Part shown: piece by piece, positions 9,462 to 17,399 of the stretch
Layout: every line of letters begins with the position of its first letter
Position numbering within the stretch: position 1 is the first letter of the stretch
NCBI RefSeq assembly: GCF_023156535.1
Contig: NZ_JALNMH010000011.1
Coordinates: forward strand, 62,001-126,000
Direction: 5' to 3'
Length of the DNA stretch: 64,000 bases
Source: Pseudomarimonas salicorniae
GTDB lineage: Bacteria; Pseudomonadota; Gammaproteobacteria; Xanthomonadales; Xanthomonadaceae
Made by a program: the position numbers and the translations under genes
Notes under the pieces: generated by a model
Databases searched by the model: none
The model's input: the letters and a program-made list of their open reading frames with translations, nothing else
What the model was told of the DNA's origin: nothing

Positions 9462-10139
9462 ATGCGTGAAGCGGCCCGAAGGTGGGTGACAGGGATGATC
9501 GGTGCAGCGGCCTGCTGGGCGGGGGGCGCCGGCGCTGCCGAGCTTGTCGTCAGCCTGCGCGCCGCCGATGGGCCGGTGGCCCACGCGGTGGTCGAATTGC
9601 TCGAGCCGGGCGCGCCTGCGCCCACGCCGAGTCCTGCGGTCATGGATCAGGTGAACTCCGAGTTCGTCCCGCGCCAGCTGATCGTCACGCGCGGCTCGCC
9701 GGTGAGCTTTCCCAACAGCGACAGCACCCGGCACCAGGTCTACTCGTTCTCGGCTGCCAAGCGCTTCGAGCTGCCCCTGTACGCGGGTACGCCGCCCGAC
9801 CCTGTGGTGTTCGACAAGGCCGGACTGGTCACGCTGGGCTGCAACATCCACGACGCCATGATCGGATTCATCGTCGTCGTCGAAACGGAGCGTTACGCGG
9901 TCAGCAACGCGGAGGGCGTGGCGCGTCTGGCCGACCTGCCGGCGGGCGCCTACCGCCTGCGGATCTGGCACGAGCGCCAGGCCGGTGAGCCGCTCCTGCA
10001 TTCCGTGGAGCTGCCGGAGGATGCGCAGGAATCAGTGAGCCTTGAGCTGTCCCTCAAGCCGCCGCGCCCGCCGCGCGGTGACGAGCGCCTGCGCGCCCTG
10101 CAGGAGCGTTTTCGGGCTCTGGACCGTGAGCGCGACTGA
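9462..10139 (+). CDS. Exported cupredoxin-like protein with C-terminal carboxypeptidase-regulatory-like region (cassette 1)
   Basis: 225 residues with a Sec signal peptide (basic start, hydrophobic MIGAAACWAGGAGAA, cleavage near residue 26). A cupredoxin fold carries a complete putative type-1 copper site: H91 (STRHQVYSF), C127, H130 and M133 (GCNIHDAM). The Cys-x2-His-x2-Met spacing is that of amicyanin. A beta-sandwich section follows (GVARLADLPAGAYRLRIWH) and then a charged tail. Proteins like this are often labelled methylamine utilization protein, but no mau genes are present. It is first in a four-gene overlapping cassette, and its 3' end overlaps the sensor gene by 14 bases. A paralogue is at 36675-37355. 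Likely an electron or copper sensor; this is an inference. Confidence 0.75.
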   Translation: MREAARRWVTGMIGAAACWAGGAGAAELVVSLRAADGPVAHAVVELLEPGAPAPTPSPAVMDQVNSEFVPRQLIVTRGSPVSFPNSDSTRHQVYSFSAAKRFELPLYAGTPPDPVVFDKAGLVTLGCNIHDAMIGFIVVVETERYAVSNAEGVARLADLPAGAYRLRIWHERQAGEPLLHSVELPEDAQESVSLELSLKPPRPPRGDERLRALQERFRALDRERD

Positions 10140-12543
10140 GCCGGGTCCCGCCCCCGCACCGCGACCCCTGCGTGGCCGCGGTCGGTTCGCGCGACGCGTG
10201 GTGCTGTCCATGCTGGCGATCATCGTCAGCTTCCAGATCACGGTGCTGGTTGCGACGCGCTACGCCGTATCGACCGCGGTGGACCAGCAGCTTCACCGGC
10301 AGCTGGAGGTGGGCAGCCGGGTCTGGGCACAGTCCCACGGCGCGCAGCTTGTTCAGCTCACCGAGCGTCTGCTGGTGCTGGCCGATGATTTCGGGTTCAA
10401 ACAGGCGGTGGCGACCGAAGACCCGCCGACCCTCCGTTCGGTCCTGGCCAACCAGACCGAGCGGCTGGGTGCGCAGTACGGGCTGCTGTTGGATGCCGAG
10501 GGAATGACCACGGCGAGCCACCTGCCTGACGGCGCCGAACTCCGCGACGCTGACCTGGGTCTGGCGCTGGAGGCGGCGCGCCAGCAGGGCTTTGCGGCGG
10601 GCGTGCTCGCCTTGTCCGGACGGCCGATCCGCTACGCCCTGGCGCCGGTGTTTGCGCCCGATCTGGTCGGCTGGGTCGCGGTCGGGGAGGAGATGGGGCG
10701 GGAGTCACTGGGGCGCTTCGAATCGATCACCGGCCTGGATGCCGCCCTGGCGCTCGGCTCGGACTGCCGGGTCGTGGCGCAGTCTCCCGCGCTTGCCGCC
10801 TTCGATTCGCCGCAGGGATTCTGCGCCACCCTTTCCTCGGCCGACAGCGACCACGAATGGGCACAGATGGAGGGGCTGGCCGGCCGTGCCCTGCGCGCGG
10901 AACGGCTGACCCGCGACGGCTCGGCGCCGGTCTGGTTGCTGATGAGCAGCGCTCGCGAGCAGGCTCTGCAGCCCTTCGCCGGACTGCAGAGCCGCGCGCT
11001 GTGGCTGGGCCTGCTCGCGGCCCTGATCACCCTCGCGGTCGCCAGCTGGATCGGGACCCGGGTGTCGCGGCCGGTGGCTCAGCTGGCCGATGCCGCGACA
11101 CGCATGCGCCAGGGCGACTACGAGGCCCCGGTCGAGGCGCGCGGCGACGATGAGATCGGCCAGCTGGCCCGGGCCTTCACCCGCATGCAGAGGGCGATCG
11201 GCGAGCGCGAGCGGCGCATCCTTCACCAGGCCACCCATGATGGACTGACCGACCTGCCCAACCGCGACCAGGCGCTGCACCGGCTGACCCTGGCGATGGA
11301 AGCCAAGGACGGTGCGGTCGCGCACGGCGCCGTCGTCCGGGTCGACATCCGCCGTTTTCGCGAGGTGAACAACCTGCTTGGGCAGGCCTTCGGCGACGAG
11401 GTGCTGGTGCGCTGTGCCGAACGCCTCAAGGGCGCTGTCCGCGGTCAGGATCTGGTCGCGAGGGTCGGCAGCAACGAGTTCCTGCTGCTGATGTACGGGA
11501 TCGGTGCCGACGATGCGCAGGCGCGGGTCGAGCGGCTGGTCGCGGCGATGAAGGCGCCGCTGGTGCTGAGCCGGACCGAGCTGGCGCTGGATGTCTACGT
11601 CGGAGTCGCGCTGTTTCCCGAGGACGCCATCGATGCCGCCCAGCTGCTGCGCCGGTCGGATATCGCGCTCGGCGCCGCCAAGCGGGGCGGGCAGGTCATC
11701 TCGTTCTATCAGAAGGGCAGCGAGGAGGCGCACCTTCGCCGGCTGCGTCTGATCGGCGACCTGCGCCATGCCGAATCGCGCGGTGAACTGCAGCTGGTCT
11801 TCCAGCCGCAGATGGCCGTTCTCGACGAGCGCCCCGTGCACGCAGAGGCCCTGCTGCGCTGGCGGCACCCCGAGCTTGGCTTCGTGCCGCCGGACGAGTT
11901 CGTCGCCCTGGCCGAACACGCCGGCCTGATTCCCTCGATCACCCGCTTCGTGATCGGCCGCGCCCTGCAGCAGCTCGACGACTGGCGCCTCCGCGGCATC
12001 GACTGCGGGGTGGCGATCAACCTGTCGGCGCTCGACCTCTCCCGACAGGATCTGCCCGAGACGGTGCTCGGTCTGATCTCGAAGTACCGCATCGCCCCGG
12101 AGTTGCTGGTCATCGAGGTGACCGAGAGCGCGATGATGCAGGATCTCGAGCAGTCGATCGCGACCCTGCACAAGCTGCGCTCGGCCGGCATTCCGATCGC
12201 CGTTGACGACTTCGGCACCGGCCAGTCGACCCTGGCCCAGCTCAAGCGGCTGCCGGTCGACCAGCTGAAGATCGACAAGAGTTTTGTCATGGCCCTGCGT
12301 GCCGGCACCGATGATGAGCGCATCGTCAGCTCCATCGTCCAGCTGGCCCACGCCCTCGCCCTGGTGGTTGTCGCCGAGGGTGTGGAAACAGAAGAAGGCC
12401 TGGAGGTCCTGCGCCGACAGGGTTGTGAGCTGGCCCAGGGGTATCTTCACTCGCGCCCGCTGGAGCCCGAGGAGTTCGCCCGCTGGTGGGGCGAGCGGCG
12501 GCGCAAGGAGCGGGTGGCCGCGCACGGCGAGGCGCAGCGGTGA
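10126..12543 (+). CDS. Membrane sensor with HAMP, degenerate GGDEF and intact EAL domain (c-di-GMP phosphodiesterase)
   Basis: 805 residues from a GTG start inside the cupredoxin gene. Layout: membrane segment ~23-48, a periplasmic sensor of ~240 residues, second membrane segment ~291-315, HAMP ~316-365, GGDEF-like domain ~366-530, EAL domain ~550-790. The GGDEF signature is GSNEF (about residues 448-452), so cyclase activity is unlikely. The EAL domain has the needed motifs: E-A-L-L-R-W (Glu about 574), INLSALDLS, EVTESAMM, DDFGTG, LKIDKSF and VAEGVETEEG. It should hydrolyse c-di-GMP to pGpG under control of a periplasmic signal. The sensor resembles that of the Ser/Thr kinase at 33971-36619. 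Its stop overlaps the DUF3034 start. Confidence 0.92.
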   Translation: MSATEPGPAPAPRPLRGRGRFARRVVLSMLAIIVSFQITVLVATRYAVSTAVDQQLHRQLEVGSRVWAQSHGAQLVQLTERLLVLADDFGFKQAVATEDPPTLRSVLANQTERLGAQYGLLLDAEGMTTASHLPDGAELRDADLGLALEAARQQGFAAGVLALSGRPIRYALAPVFAPDLVGWVAVGEEMGRESLGRFESITGLDAALALGSDCRVVAQSPALAAFDSPQGFCATLSSADSDHEWAQMEGLAGRALRAERLTRDGSAPVWLLMSSAREQALQPFAGLQSRALWLGLLAALITLAVASWIGTRVSRPVAQLADAATRMRQGDYEAPVEARGDDEIGQLARAFTRMQRAIGERERRILHQATHDGLTDLPNRDQALHRLTLAMEAKDGAVAHGAVVRVDIRRFREVNNLLGQAFGDEVLVRCAERLKGAVRGQDLVARVGSNEFLLLMYGIGADDAQARVERLVAAMKAPLVLSRTELALDVYVGVALFPEDAIDAAQLLRRSDIALGAAKRGGQVISFYQKGSEEAHLRRLRLIGDLRHAESRGELQLVFQPQMAVLDERPVHAEALLRWRHPELGFVPPDEFVALAEHAGLIPSITRFVIGRALQQLDDWRLRGIDCGVAINLSALDLSRQDLPETVLGLISKYRIAPELLVIEVTESAMMQDLEQSIATLHKLRSAGIPIAVDDFGTGQSTLAQLKRLPVDQLKIDKSFVMALRAGTDDERIVSSIVQLAHALALVVVAEGVETEEGLEVLRRQGCELAQGYLHSRPLEPEEFARWWGERRRKERVAAHGEAQR

Positions 12544-13427
12544 GCGGGCGCTGGCAAGGTCGCGTCGCGGCCGCGCTGCTGCTCGGCCTGCTCGTTGCCG
12601 GGGCGCCTTGCGCCGAAGGCCGGGCCGGGCAGGGTGGGCGACTGCTGGCCACCGGAGGTGCCTCGGTCTTCGAGGGCGGTGCCGGCGGCGGCATCGTGCC
12701 CTGGGCGGTGATCGCTGGCTACGGCAGCGAGGGTCAGTGGGGAGGCAGCGCCTTCGCTACCCGCGCGGTCACCGGCGATTACGAGCTGGAAGCCCGCGGA
12801 CTGGCGTTCGGCTGGAGCAACCGGCTGGAGCTGGGAGTCGCCCGCCAGCGGCTTGCCCTGCCGACGCTCGCCGCCTCACTCGACCTGCCCATTGATCGGT
12901 TCCGCCAGGACGTGTACTCGGCCAAGCTGCGCCTTGCTGGCGATCTGGTCTACTCGCCCTGGCCACAGCTTTCGCTGATCGCCCAGCACAAGCGACAGCG
13001 AGATTTCGCCGTGCCCGTCCTGGTCGGTGCCCGCGACGACACCGACACTGACTGGCTGCTCGCCGCCAGCAAGCTCTGGCTGGGCGGCGCCGGTGGCTAC
13101 AACCTGCTTGGCCATCTCAACCTGCGGTCGACCCGCGCCAACCAGGCCGGGCTGCTGGGATTCGGCGGGGATCGCCGGAACGGCCGCAGCCTGGTCTGGG
13201 AGGGCTCGCTCGCCATCCTGCTCGACCGCCACTGGGCGCTGGGCTATGAGTACCGGCAGAAGCCGGACAACCTTGGATTCGCACGCGAACAGGCCTGGCA
13301 GGACGCCTTCATCGCCTGGTTTCCGAACAAGCGGGTGGCCGTGGTGGCGGCCTGGGCCGATCTTGGCGACGTGGCCAGCCTGCGCGACCAGCGTGGCTGG
13401 TACCTTTCGCTGCAGGTAAGTCGGTGA
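12540..13427 (+). CDS. DUF3034 family exported beta-rich protein (putative outer-membrane protein)
   Basis: 295 residues from a GTG overlapping the preceding stop (GTGA). A signal peptide (VAAALLLGLLVAGAPCAEG) leads to the DUF3034 opening RLLATGGASVFEGGAGGG and PWAVIAGYG, then alternating beta-strand patterns (YELEARGLAFGWSNRLELGVARQRL, LVWEGSLAILLDRHWALGYEYR) ending in YLSLQVSR, as in an outer-membrane barrel. No function is established for the family to my knowledge. Its place between a c-di-GMP sensor and a globin suggests a porin or envelope scaffold for the same process. Family assignment rests on the N-terminal motif and overall pattern. Confidence 0.8.
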   Translation: MSGRWQGRVAAALLLGLLVAGAPCAEGRAGQGGRLLATGGASVFEGGAGGGIVPWAVIAGYGSEGQWGGSAFATRAVTGDYELEARGLAFGWSNRLELGVARQRLALPTLAASLDLPIDRFRQDVYSAKLRLAGDLVYSPWPQLSLIAQHKRQRDFAVPVLVGARDDTDTDWLLAASKLWLGGAGGYNLLGHLNLRSTRANQAGLLGFGGDRRNGRSLVWEGSLAILLDRHWALGYEYRQKPDNLGFAREQAWQDAFIAWFPNKRVAVVAAWADLGDVASLRDQRGWYLSLQVSR

Positions 13428-13855
13428 TCCGGCCTGCCGTCTGCCTCCTTCTGGCCTGCCTGCTGGCGGCCTGCGCCGGGCTGCCGCAGCCGGCCAGCGA
13501 TGATGGCCTGTACCGCCAGTTGGGGGGGCGGGAGGGGATCTCGGCCATCGTCGAGGAAATGCTGGTCCGGCTGGTGGAGGATGAGCGCATCGCCCACCAC
13601 TTCGCCCAGACCGACATCATCCAGCTGCATGAGCGGCTCGTTGAACAGTTCTGCGTCGAAGCCGGTGGGCCATGCACCTACCGGGGCCTGTCGATGGAGG
13701 ACGCCCACATCGGCCTTGATCTGACCGAGGCCGATTTCAACGCCCTGGTCGAGGACCTGGTCGATGCCATGGAGGCGCTCGAGGTGCCGACCCGGGCCCA
13801 GAACCGGCTCCTGAGGCGGCTGGCGCCGATGCGGCCGCAGATCATCCACCGCTAG
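13424..13855 (+). CDS. Lipoprotein truncated hemoglobin (group I-like)
   Basis: 143 residues with a GTG start overlapping the DUF3034 stop (GTGA). The N-terminus has a lipobox LLAAC with C17 as the lipidated cysteine. The rest matches group I truncated globins: LYRQLGGREGISAIVEEML, DERIAHHFAQTD, a distal-type H69, and the probable haem-ligating H95 in the MEDAHIGLDL stretch. Two extra cysteines (C77, C84) could form a periplasmic disulfide. Most truncated globins are cytosolic, so a lipid-anchored one is unusual and fits the other envelope proteins of the cassette. Likely role: binding O2, NO or another ligand at the membrane. The stop TAG is part of the CTAG at the edge of the MITE-like element. 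Confidence 0.85.
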   Translation: MIRPAVCLLLACLLAACAGLPQPASDDGLYRQLGGREGISAIVEEMLVRLVEDERIAHHFAQTDIIQLHERLVEQFCVEAGGPCTYRGLSMEDAHIGLDLTEADFNALVEDLVDAMEALEVPTRAQNRLLRRLAPMRPQIIHR

Positions 13856-14169
13856 CCCGGACATTTCACGAGGTCGCCATGACTCGCTCTGCATCTGGCG
13901 TCTGGCAGCGGGTTCACGTGACCTTTTGCTCCGAACACTTTGCGCCGAAGCGATCCACGGCTGGCGCGGCCCTCGCTTGTCCCTGGCGCCGATCGCCGCG
14001 TTGCTCTTCGCCCAGGTGGGCCCGCCACCTGGACTCGTCGCGCCTTCCGCTCGGCGCTACCTGCCTCTGCCGGGGCGTTCGCGGCGGGCTGAACAGTCCA
14101 CTGGACTGTTCAAGGCGCCCTTGCTCACCCTGCGCGATCATCCGCCCCCTCATGAAATGTCCGGGCTAG
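13852..14169. mobile_element. MITE-like element, 318 bp, with 22-bp terminal inverted repeats
   Basis: The left end reads CTAGCCCGGACATTTCACGA followed by GG (13852-13873) and the right end is its reverse complement with one mismatch (14148-14169). The outer CTAG at both ends could be a 4-bp target duplication, as made by some IS5-group elements. Inside are two palindromes: GAACAGTCC-A-CTGGACTGTTC (about 14091-14111) and CAGGTGG-GCC-CGCCACCTG. No transposase is encoded; short open frames on both strands show no known domain. The 401-base gap 13856-14256 is otherwise the tpiA leader. Confidence 0.65.
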
Positions 14170-14256
14170 GCGCGCGGGTCACGCCGCGGCGCAGCATTGC
14201 TGCGGGCGGGTCAGGCCGGTATCCTCGCGCGCCTTCGACCGCGGGAGGAACCACGC

Positions 14257-15018
14257 ATGCGTAAGCCGATCGTCGCCGGTAACTGGAAGATGCACGGCAC
14301 GCTTGAGAGCGCGCGCTCGCTGGCCGCGGAAGTGGCCGCCGCCGCGGGCTCGACGACGGGCGTCGAGGTCGTCGTCATTCCGCCCTTCGTGCATCTGCAT
14401 GCGGTGCGCAACGCGCTCGGCGAGTCCGCCGTGCAGCTTGGTGCCCAGGACGTCTCGCCGCGCGAGGAGGGTGCGCATACCGGCGAAGTCTCGACCCGCA
14501 TGCTGCGCGACATCGGCTGCCGCTATGTGCTCTGCGGTCACTCCGAGCGACGCCAGTACCAGGCCGAGAGCAACGAGCTGGTGGCACAGAAGTTCATGGC
14601 CGCGCGTCGTGCCGGTCTGCTGCCGGTGCTCTGCGTGGGTGAATCGTTCGAGGAGCGCGAGCGCGGCGAGACCGAGCAGGTGCTCCGCGCCCAGCTCGAT
14701 CCCGTGCTGCGCCTGGGTGGCCCGGCCACCTTCGAGAAGGCGCTGCTGGCCTATGAGCCGCGCTGGGCGATCGGTACCGGCAAGACCGCCTCGCCGGAGC
14801 AGGCGCAGGACGTACATCGTTTTCTCCGTAGCGAAGTTGCCGCGTTCAGTGCTACGATTGCGGACTTGCTTCCGGTGCTTTACGGCGGAAGCGTCAAGGC
14901 CGCCAACGCCGCCGAGCTGTTTTCCCAGCCGGACGTCGATGGCGGGTTGATTGGCGGAGCCTCACTGATCGCCACGGAATTCATGGGCATCGTCGCTGCG
15001 GCGGCGGGCCGGACCTGA
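14257..15018 (+). CDS. tpiA: Triosephosphate isomerase TpiA
   Basis: 253 residues. Start ATG follows GGAGG at 14244-14248; the family opening is MRKPIVAGNWKMHG. Catalytic residues: K11, H95 (CGHSERR) and E167 (AYEPRWAIGTG); the phosphate loop is YGGSVKAANA. It interconverts dihydroxyacetone phosphate and glyceraldehyde-3-phosphate in glycolysis and gluconeogenesis. Six bases separate the stop from secG, forming the conserved tpiA-secG pair. Confidence 0.97.
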   Translation: MRKPIVAGNWKMHGTLESARSLAAEVAAAAGSTTGVEVVVIPPFVHLHAVRNALGESAVQLGAQDVSPREEGAHTGEVSTRMLRDIGCRYVLCGHSERRQYQAESNELVAQKFMAARRAGLLPVLCVGESFEERERGETEQVLRAQLDPVLRLGGPATFEKALLAYEPRWAIGTGKTASPEQAQDVHRFLRSEVAAFSATIADLLPVLYGGSVKAANAAELFSQPDVDGGLIGGASLIATEFMGIVAAAAGRT

Positions 15019-15023
15019 TTGAA

Positions 15024-15479
15024 ATGCTGCTGACCTTCGCAAACATCCTCTATGTTCTCGTCGCCGCGGGCATGATCGTGCTGATCCTGCTTCAGCGCGG
15101 CGCGGGTGCCGCGGCCGGTTCCGGCTTCGGCGGTGGCGCCTCGGCGACCGTGTTCGGTGCCCGCGGCTCGGCCAATTTCCTGTCCAAGTCGACTGCCGTG
15201 CTGGCCACGCTGTTCTTCGTGATCAGCATGGGCATGGCGATGTACGCCAGCCGGATGGCCAACCTCGGCCCGGCCACCGACGACCTCGGCGTCATGGGTG
15301 CCCTGCCCGCGGCGGCCGAAGTGCCGAGCGCTCCGGTCGACCCGGCGCCTGCCAGCAGTGAACTGCCGGCCGCGAATGAAGTCGCGCCGCCCGCCGCCAA
15401 CGACGGCGAGGTGCCGGTGGCTGCCGAGCCTGCCGCGGGCGCGGTGGAGAACGAGGCGGAGAGCGAAAAAAGCGAGTAA
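15024..15479 (+). CDS. secG: Protein-export membrane protein SecG
   Basis: 151 residues. Two membrane segments (TFANILYVLVAAGMIVLILL and TAVLATLFFVISMGMAMYA) bracket the typical cytoplasmic loop LLQRGAGAAAGSGFGGGAS and TVFGARGSANFLSK. SecG associates with SecYE and helps SecA-driven translocation. The C-terminal ~70 residues are an Ala/Pro/Glu-rich tail, longer than in E. coli. A tRNA-Leu gene follows, as in E. coli. Confidence 0.96.
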   Translation: MLLTFANILYVLVAAGMIVLILLQRGAGAAAGSGFGGGASATVFGARGSANFLSKSTAVLATLFFVISMGMAMYASRMANLGPATDDLGVMGALPAAAEVPSAPVDPAPASSELPAANEVAPPAANDGEVPVAAEPAAGAVENEAESEKSE

Positions 15480-15509
15480 CGGAGTCTCCTCGGCAGGTTC
15501 CTCCCCTGC

Positions 15510-15515
15510 TACAAT
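15510..15515 (+). promoter_or_regulatory. Candidate -10 element for tRNA-Leu
   Basis: TACAAT lies 46 bases upstream of the mature tRNA 5' end, after the secG stop. No clear -35 is visible. Confidence 0.4.
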
Positions 15516-15560
15516 TTCGAGCCTCGGTTGGCCGCCCTCGGCCAGCATCGAAAAGACAAT

Positions 15561-15645
15561 GCCCAGATGGTGGAATTGGTAGACACGCTATCTTGAGGGG
15601 GTAGTGGCGCAAGCTGTGTGGGTTCGAGTCCCACTCTGGGCACCA
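15561..15645 (+). tRNA. tRNA-Leu (anticodon GAG)
   Basis: 85 bases including an encoded CCA. Acceptor stem GCCCAGA pairs with TCTGGGC; the anticodon stem CTATC (15588-15592) pairs with GGTAG (15600-15604) and the 7-base loop TTGAGGG holds anticodon GAG at 15595-15597. A long variable arm typical of leucine tRNAs precedes the T arm GGTTCGAGTCC. The position after secG matches E. coli leuU. Confidence 0.96.
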
Positions 15646-15648
15646 AGC

Positions 15649-15681
15649 TTGACAGGGATCTCGCATCGGATCCTGTTTAAT
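15649..15681 (+). promoter_or_regulatory. Candidate promoter of the nuo operon
   Basis: A consensus -35 TTGACA (15649-15654) lies just after the tRNA; AT-rich candidates for the -10 are TGTTTA (15674) or TTTAAT (15676), giving spacers of 19-21 bases, longer than ideal. nuoA begins at 15749. Confidence 0.35.
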
Positions 15682-15748
15682 ACGCTAACCGGGCCGTCCT
15701 CGGCGGCCGCATGGAAGCGCCCGTCAGGGTGCGGGAGGCTTCAACCCC

Positions 15749-16105
15749 GTGTTGGCTGAGTATCTTCCAGTCCTGCTGTTCCTGATCGTCGCAACGGCCA
15801 TCGGCGTGGTCCTGCTGACCGTAGGCACCGTCTTCGGTCCCAAGCGGCCGGATGCCGAGAAGCTGTCTCCGTACGAGTGCGGCTTCGAGGCCTTCGAGGA
15901 CGCGCGCATGAAGTTCGACGTGCGCTACTACCTCGTCGCCATCCTCTTCATCATCTTCGATCTCGAGATCGCGTTCCTGTTCCCCTGGGCGCTGGTGTTC
16001 CGCGAGATCGGTATGACCGCCATCATCGCCATGACCATCTTCCTCGGCATCCTCGTCGTCGGGTTCGCCTACGAGTGGAAGAAGGGCGCGCTGGAGTGGG
16101 AGTGA
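15749..16105 (+). CDS. nuoA: NADH-quinone oxidoreductase subunit A
   Basis: 118 residues with a GTG start preceded by GGGAGG (15733-15738). Three membrane helices and the family block [21 protein letters not shown] with the conserved acidic [11 protein letters not shown]. NuoA is a small membrane-arm subunit near the quinone site of complex I. First gene of a 14-gene operon in the standard nuoA-N order; nuoB begins three bases after the stop. Confidence 0.96.
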   Translation: MLAEYLPVLLFLIVATAIGVVLLTVGTVFGPKRPDAEKLSPYECGFEAFEDARMKFDVRYYLVAILFIIFDLEIAFLFPWALVFREIGMTAIIAMTIFLGILVVGFAYEWKKGALEWE

Positions 16106-16108
16106 GCC

Positions 16109-16651
<543 letters not shown>

Positions 16652-16679
16652 TTGCGCCAGTTCCGGGATAGCCATCGCC

Positions 16680-17396
16680 ATGCCTGACACCTCCACGGCC
16701 CTGTCCGACCGCTTGCGGGCCCGACTGGGCGACAAGCTGCAGACCCTTCGCGCCGAGCACGGTGAGGTCACCATCGAGGTGGGCTCCGATAACTGGCTCG
16801 AGGTCGCCCGTCTGCTTCGCGACGACGCCGAGCTGCGTTTCGACACCTGCGTCGACCTTTGCGGCGTCGACTATCTCGGCTTCGGCCAGGACGAGTGGGA
16901 CACCGACGACGTCTCCGATGAAGGCTTTTCGCGCGGCATCGAGGGCGCAGGTCCGGGCCGATTCACCTGGGAAGAGCGGCCGCGTCCGGCTTCGGACCCA
17001 CGTCGCTTTGCGGTGGTCATCCATCTGCTGTCGGTCGAGCTGAACCAGCGCCTGCGCGTGCGCACCTTCTGCGCCGATGACTCGCTGCCGGTGGTGGCCT
17101 CGCTGACCGAGATCTGGCCCGGCCTGAACTGGTTCGAGCGCGAGGCCTTCGACCTGTTCGGCATCGTCTTCGAGGGTCATCCGGACCTGCGCCGCATCCT
17201 CACTGACTACGGCTTCGTCGGGCATCCGTTCCGCAAGGACTTCCCGCTGATCGGCAACGTCGAGGTCCGCTTCGATGCCGAAAAGGGCAGGGTGGTCTAC
17301 GAGCCGGTCACCTCGGTGGAACCCCGCGTGCTGGTGCCCCGCGTGGTCCGCGAGGACTCGCGCTACCAGCAGTCGCGCGCCGAGCAGGGAAGCTGA
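16680..17396 (+). CDS. nuoC: NADH-quinone oxidoreductase subunit C
   Basis: 238 residues from ATG ([21 protein letters not shown]); longer in-frame versions would overlap nuoB. The complex I 30 kDa domain is recognised by [53 protein letters not shown] and [10 protein letters not shown]. It is a separate gene, not the nuoCD fusion of E. coli. It contributes to the peripheral arm near the quinone site. Confidence 0.96.
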   Translation: MPDTSTALSDRLRARLGDKLQTLRAEHGEVTIEVGSDNWLEVARLLRDDAELRFDTCVDLCGVDYLGFGQDEWDTDDVSDEGFSRGIEGAGPGRFTWEERPRPASDPRRFAVVIHLLSVELNQRLRVRTFCADDSLPVVASLTEIWPGLNWFEREAFDLFGIVFEGHPDLRRILTDYGFVGHPFRKDFPLIGNVEVRFDAEKGRVVYEPVTSVEPRVLVPRVVREDSRYQQSRAEQGS

Positions 17397-17399
17397 GCC

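Noticed and set aside
9462-10139. Methylamine utilization role for the cupredoxin
   Set aside because: The amicyanin-like Cys-x2-His-x2-Met spacing suggests the name, but no methylamine dehydrogenase genes are nearby.
10705-12525. 606-codon - strand open frame across the EAL gene
   Set aside because: Antisense shadow of a gene with clear HAMP, GGDEF-like and EAL motifs.
13914-14153. Small frames (79-112 codons) inside the MITE-like element
   Set aside because: They come from a structured repeat with terminal inverted repeats and have no ribosome binding site or domain.
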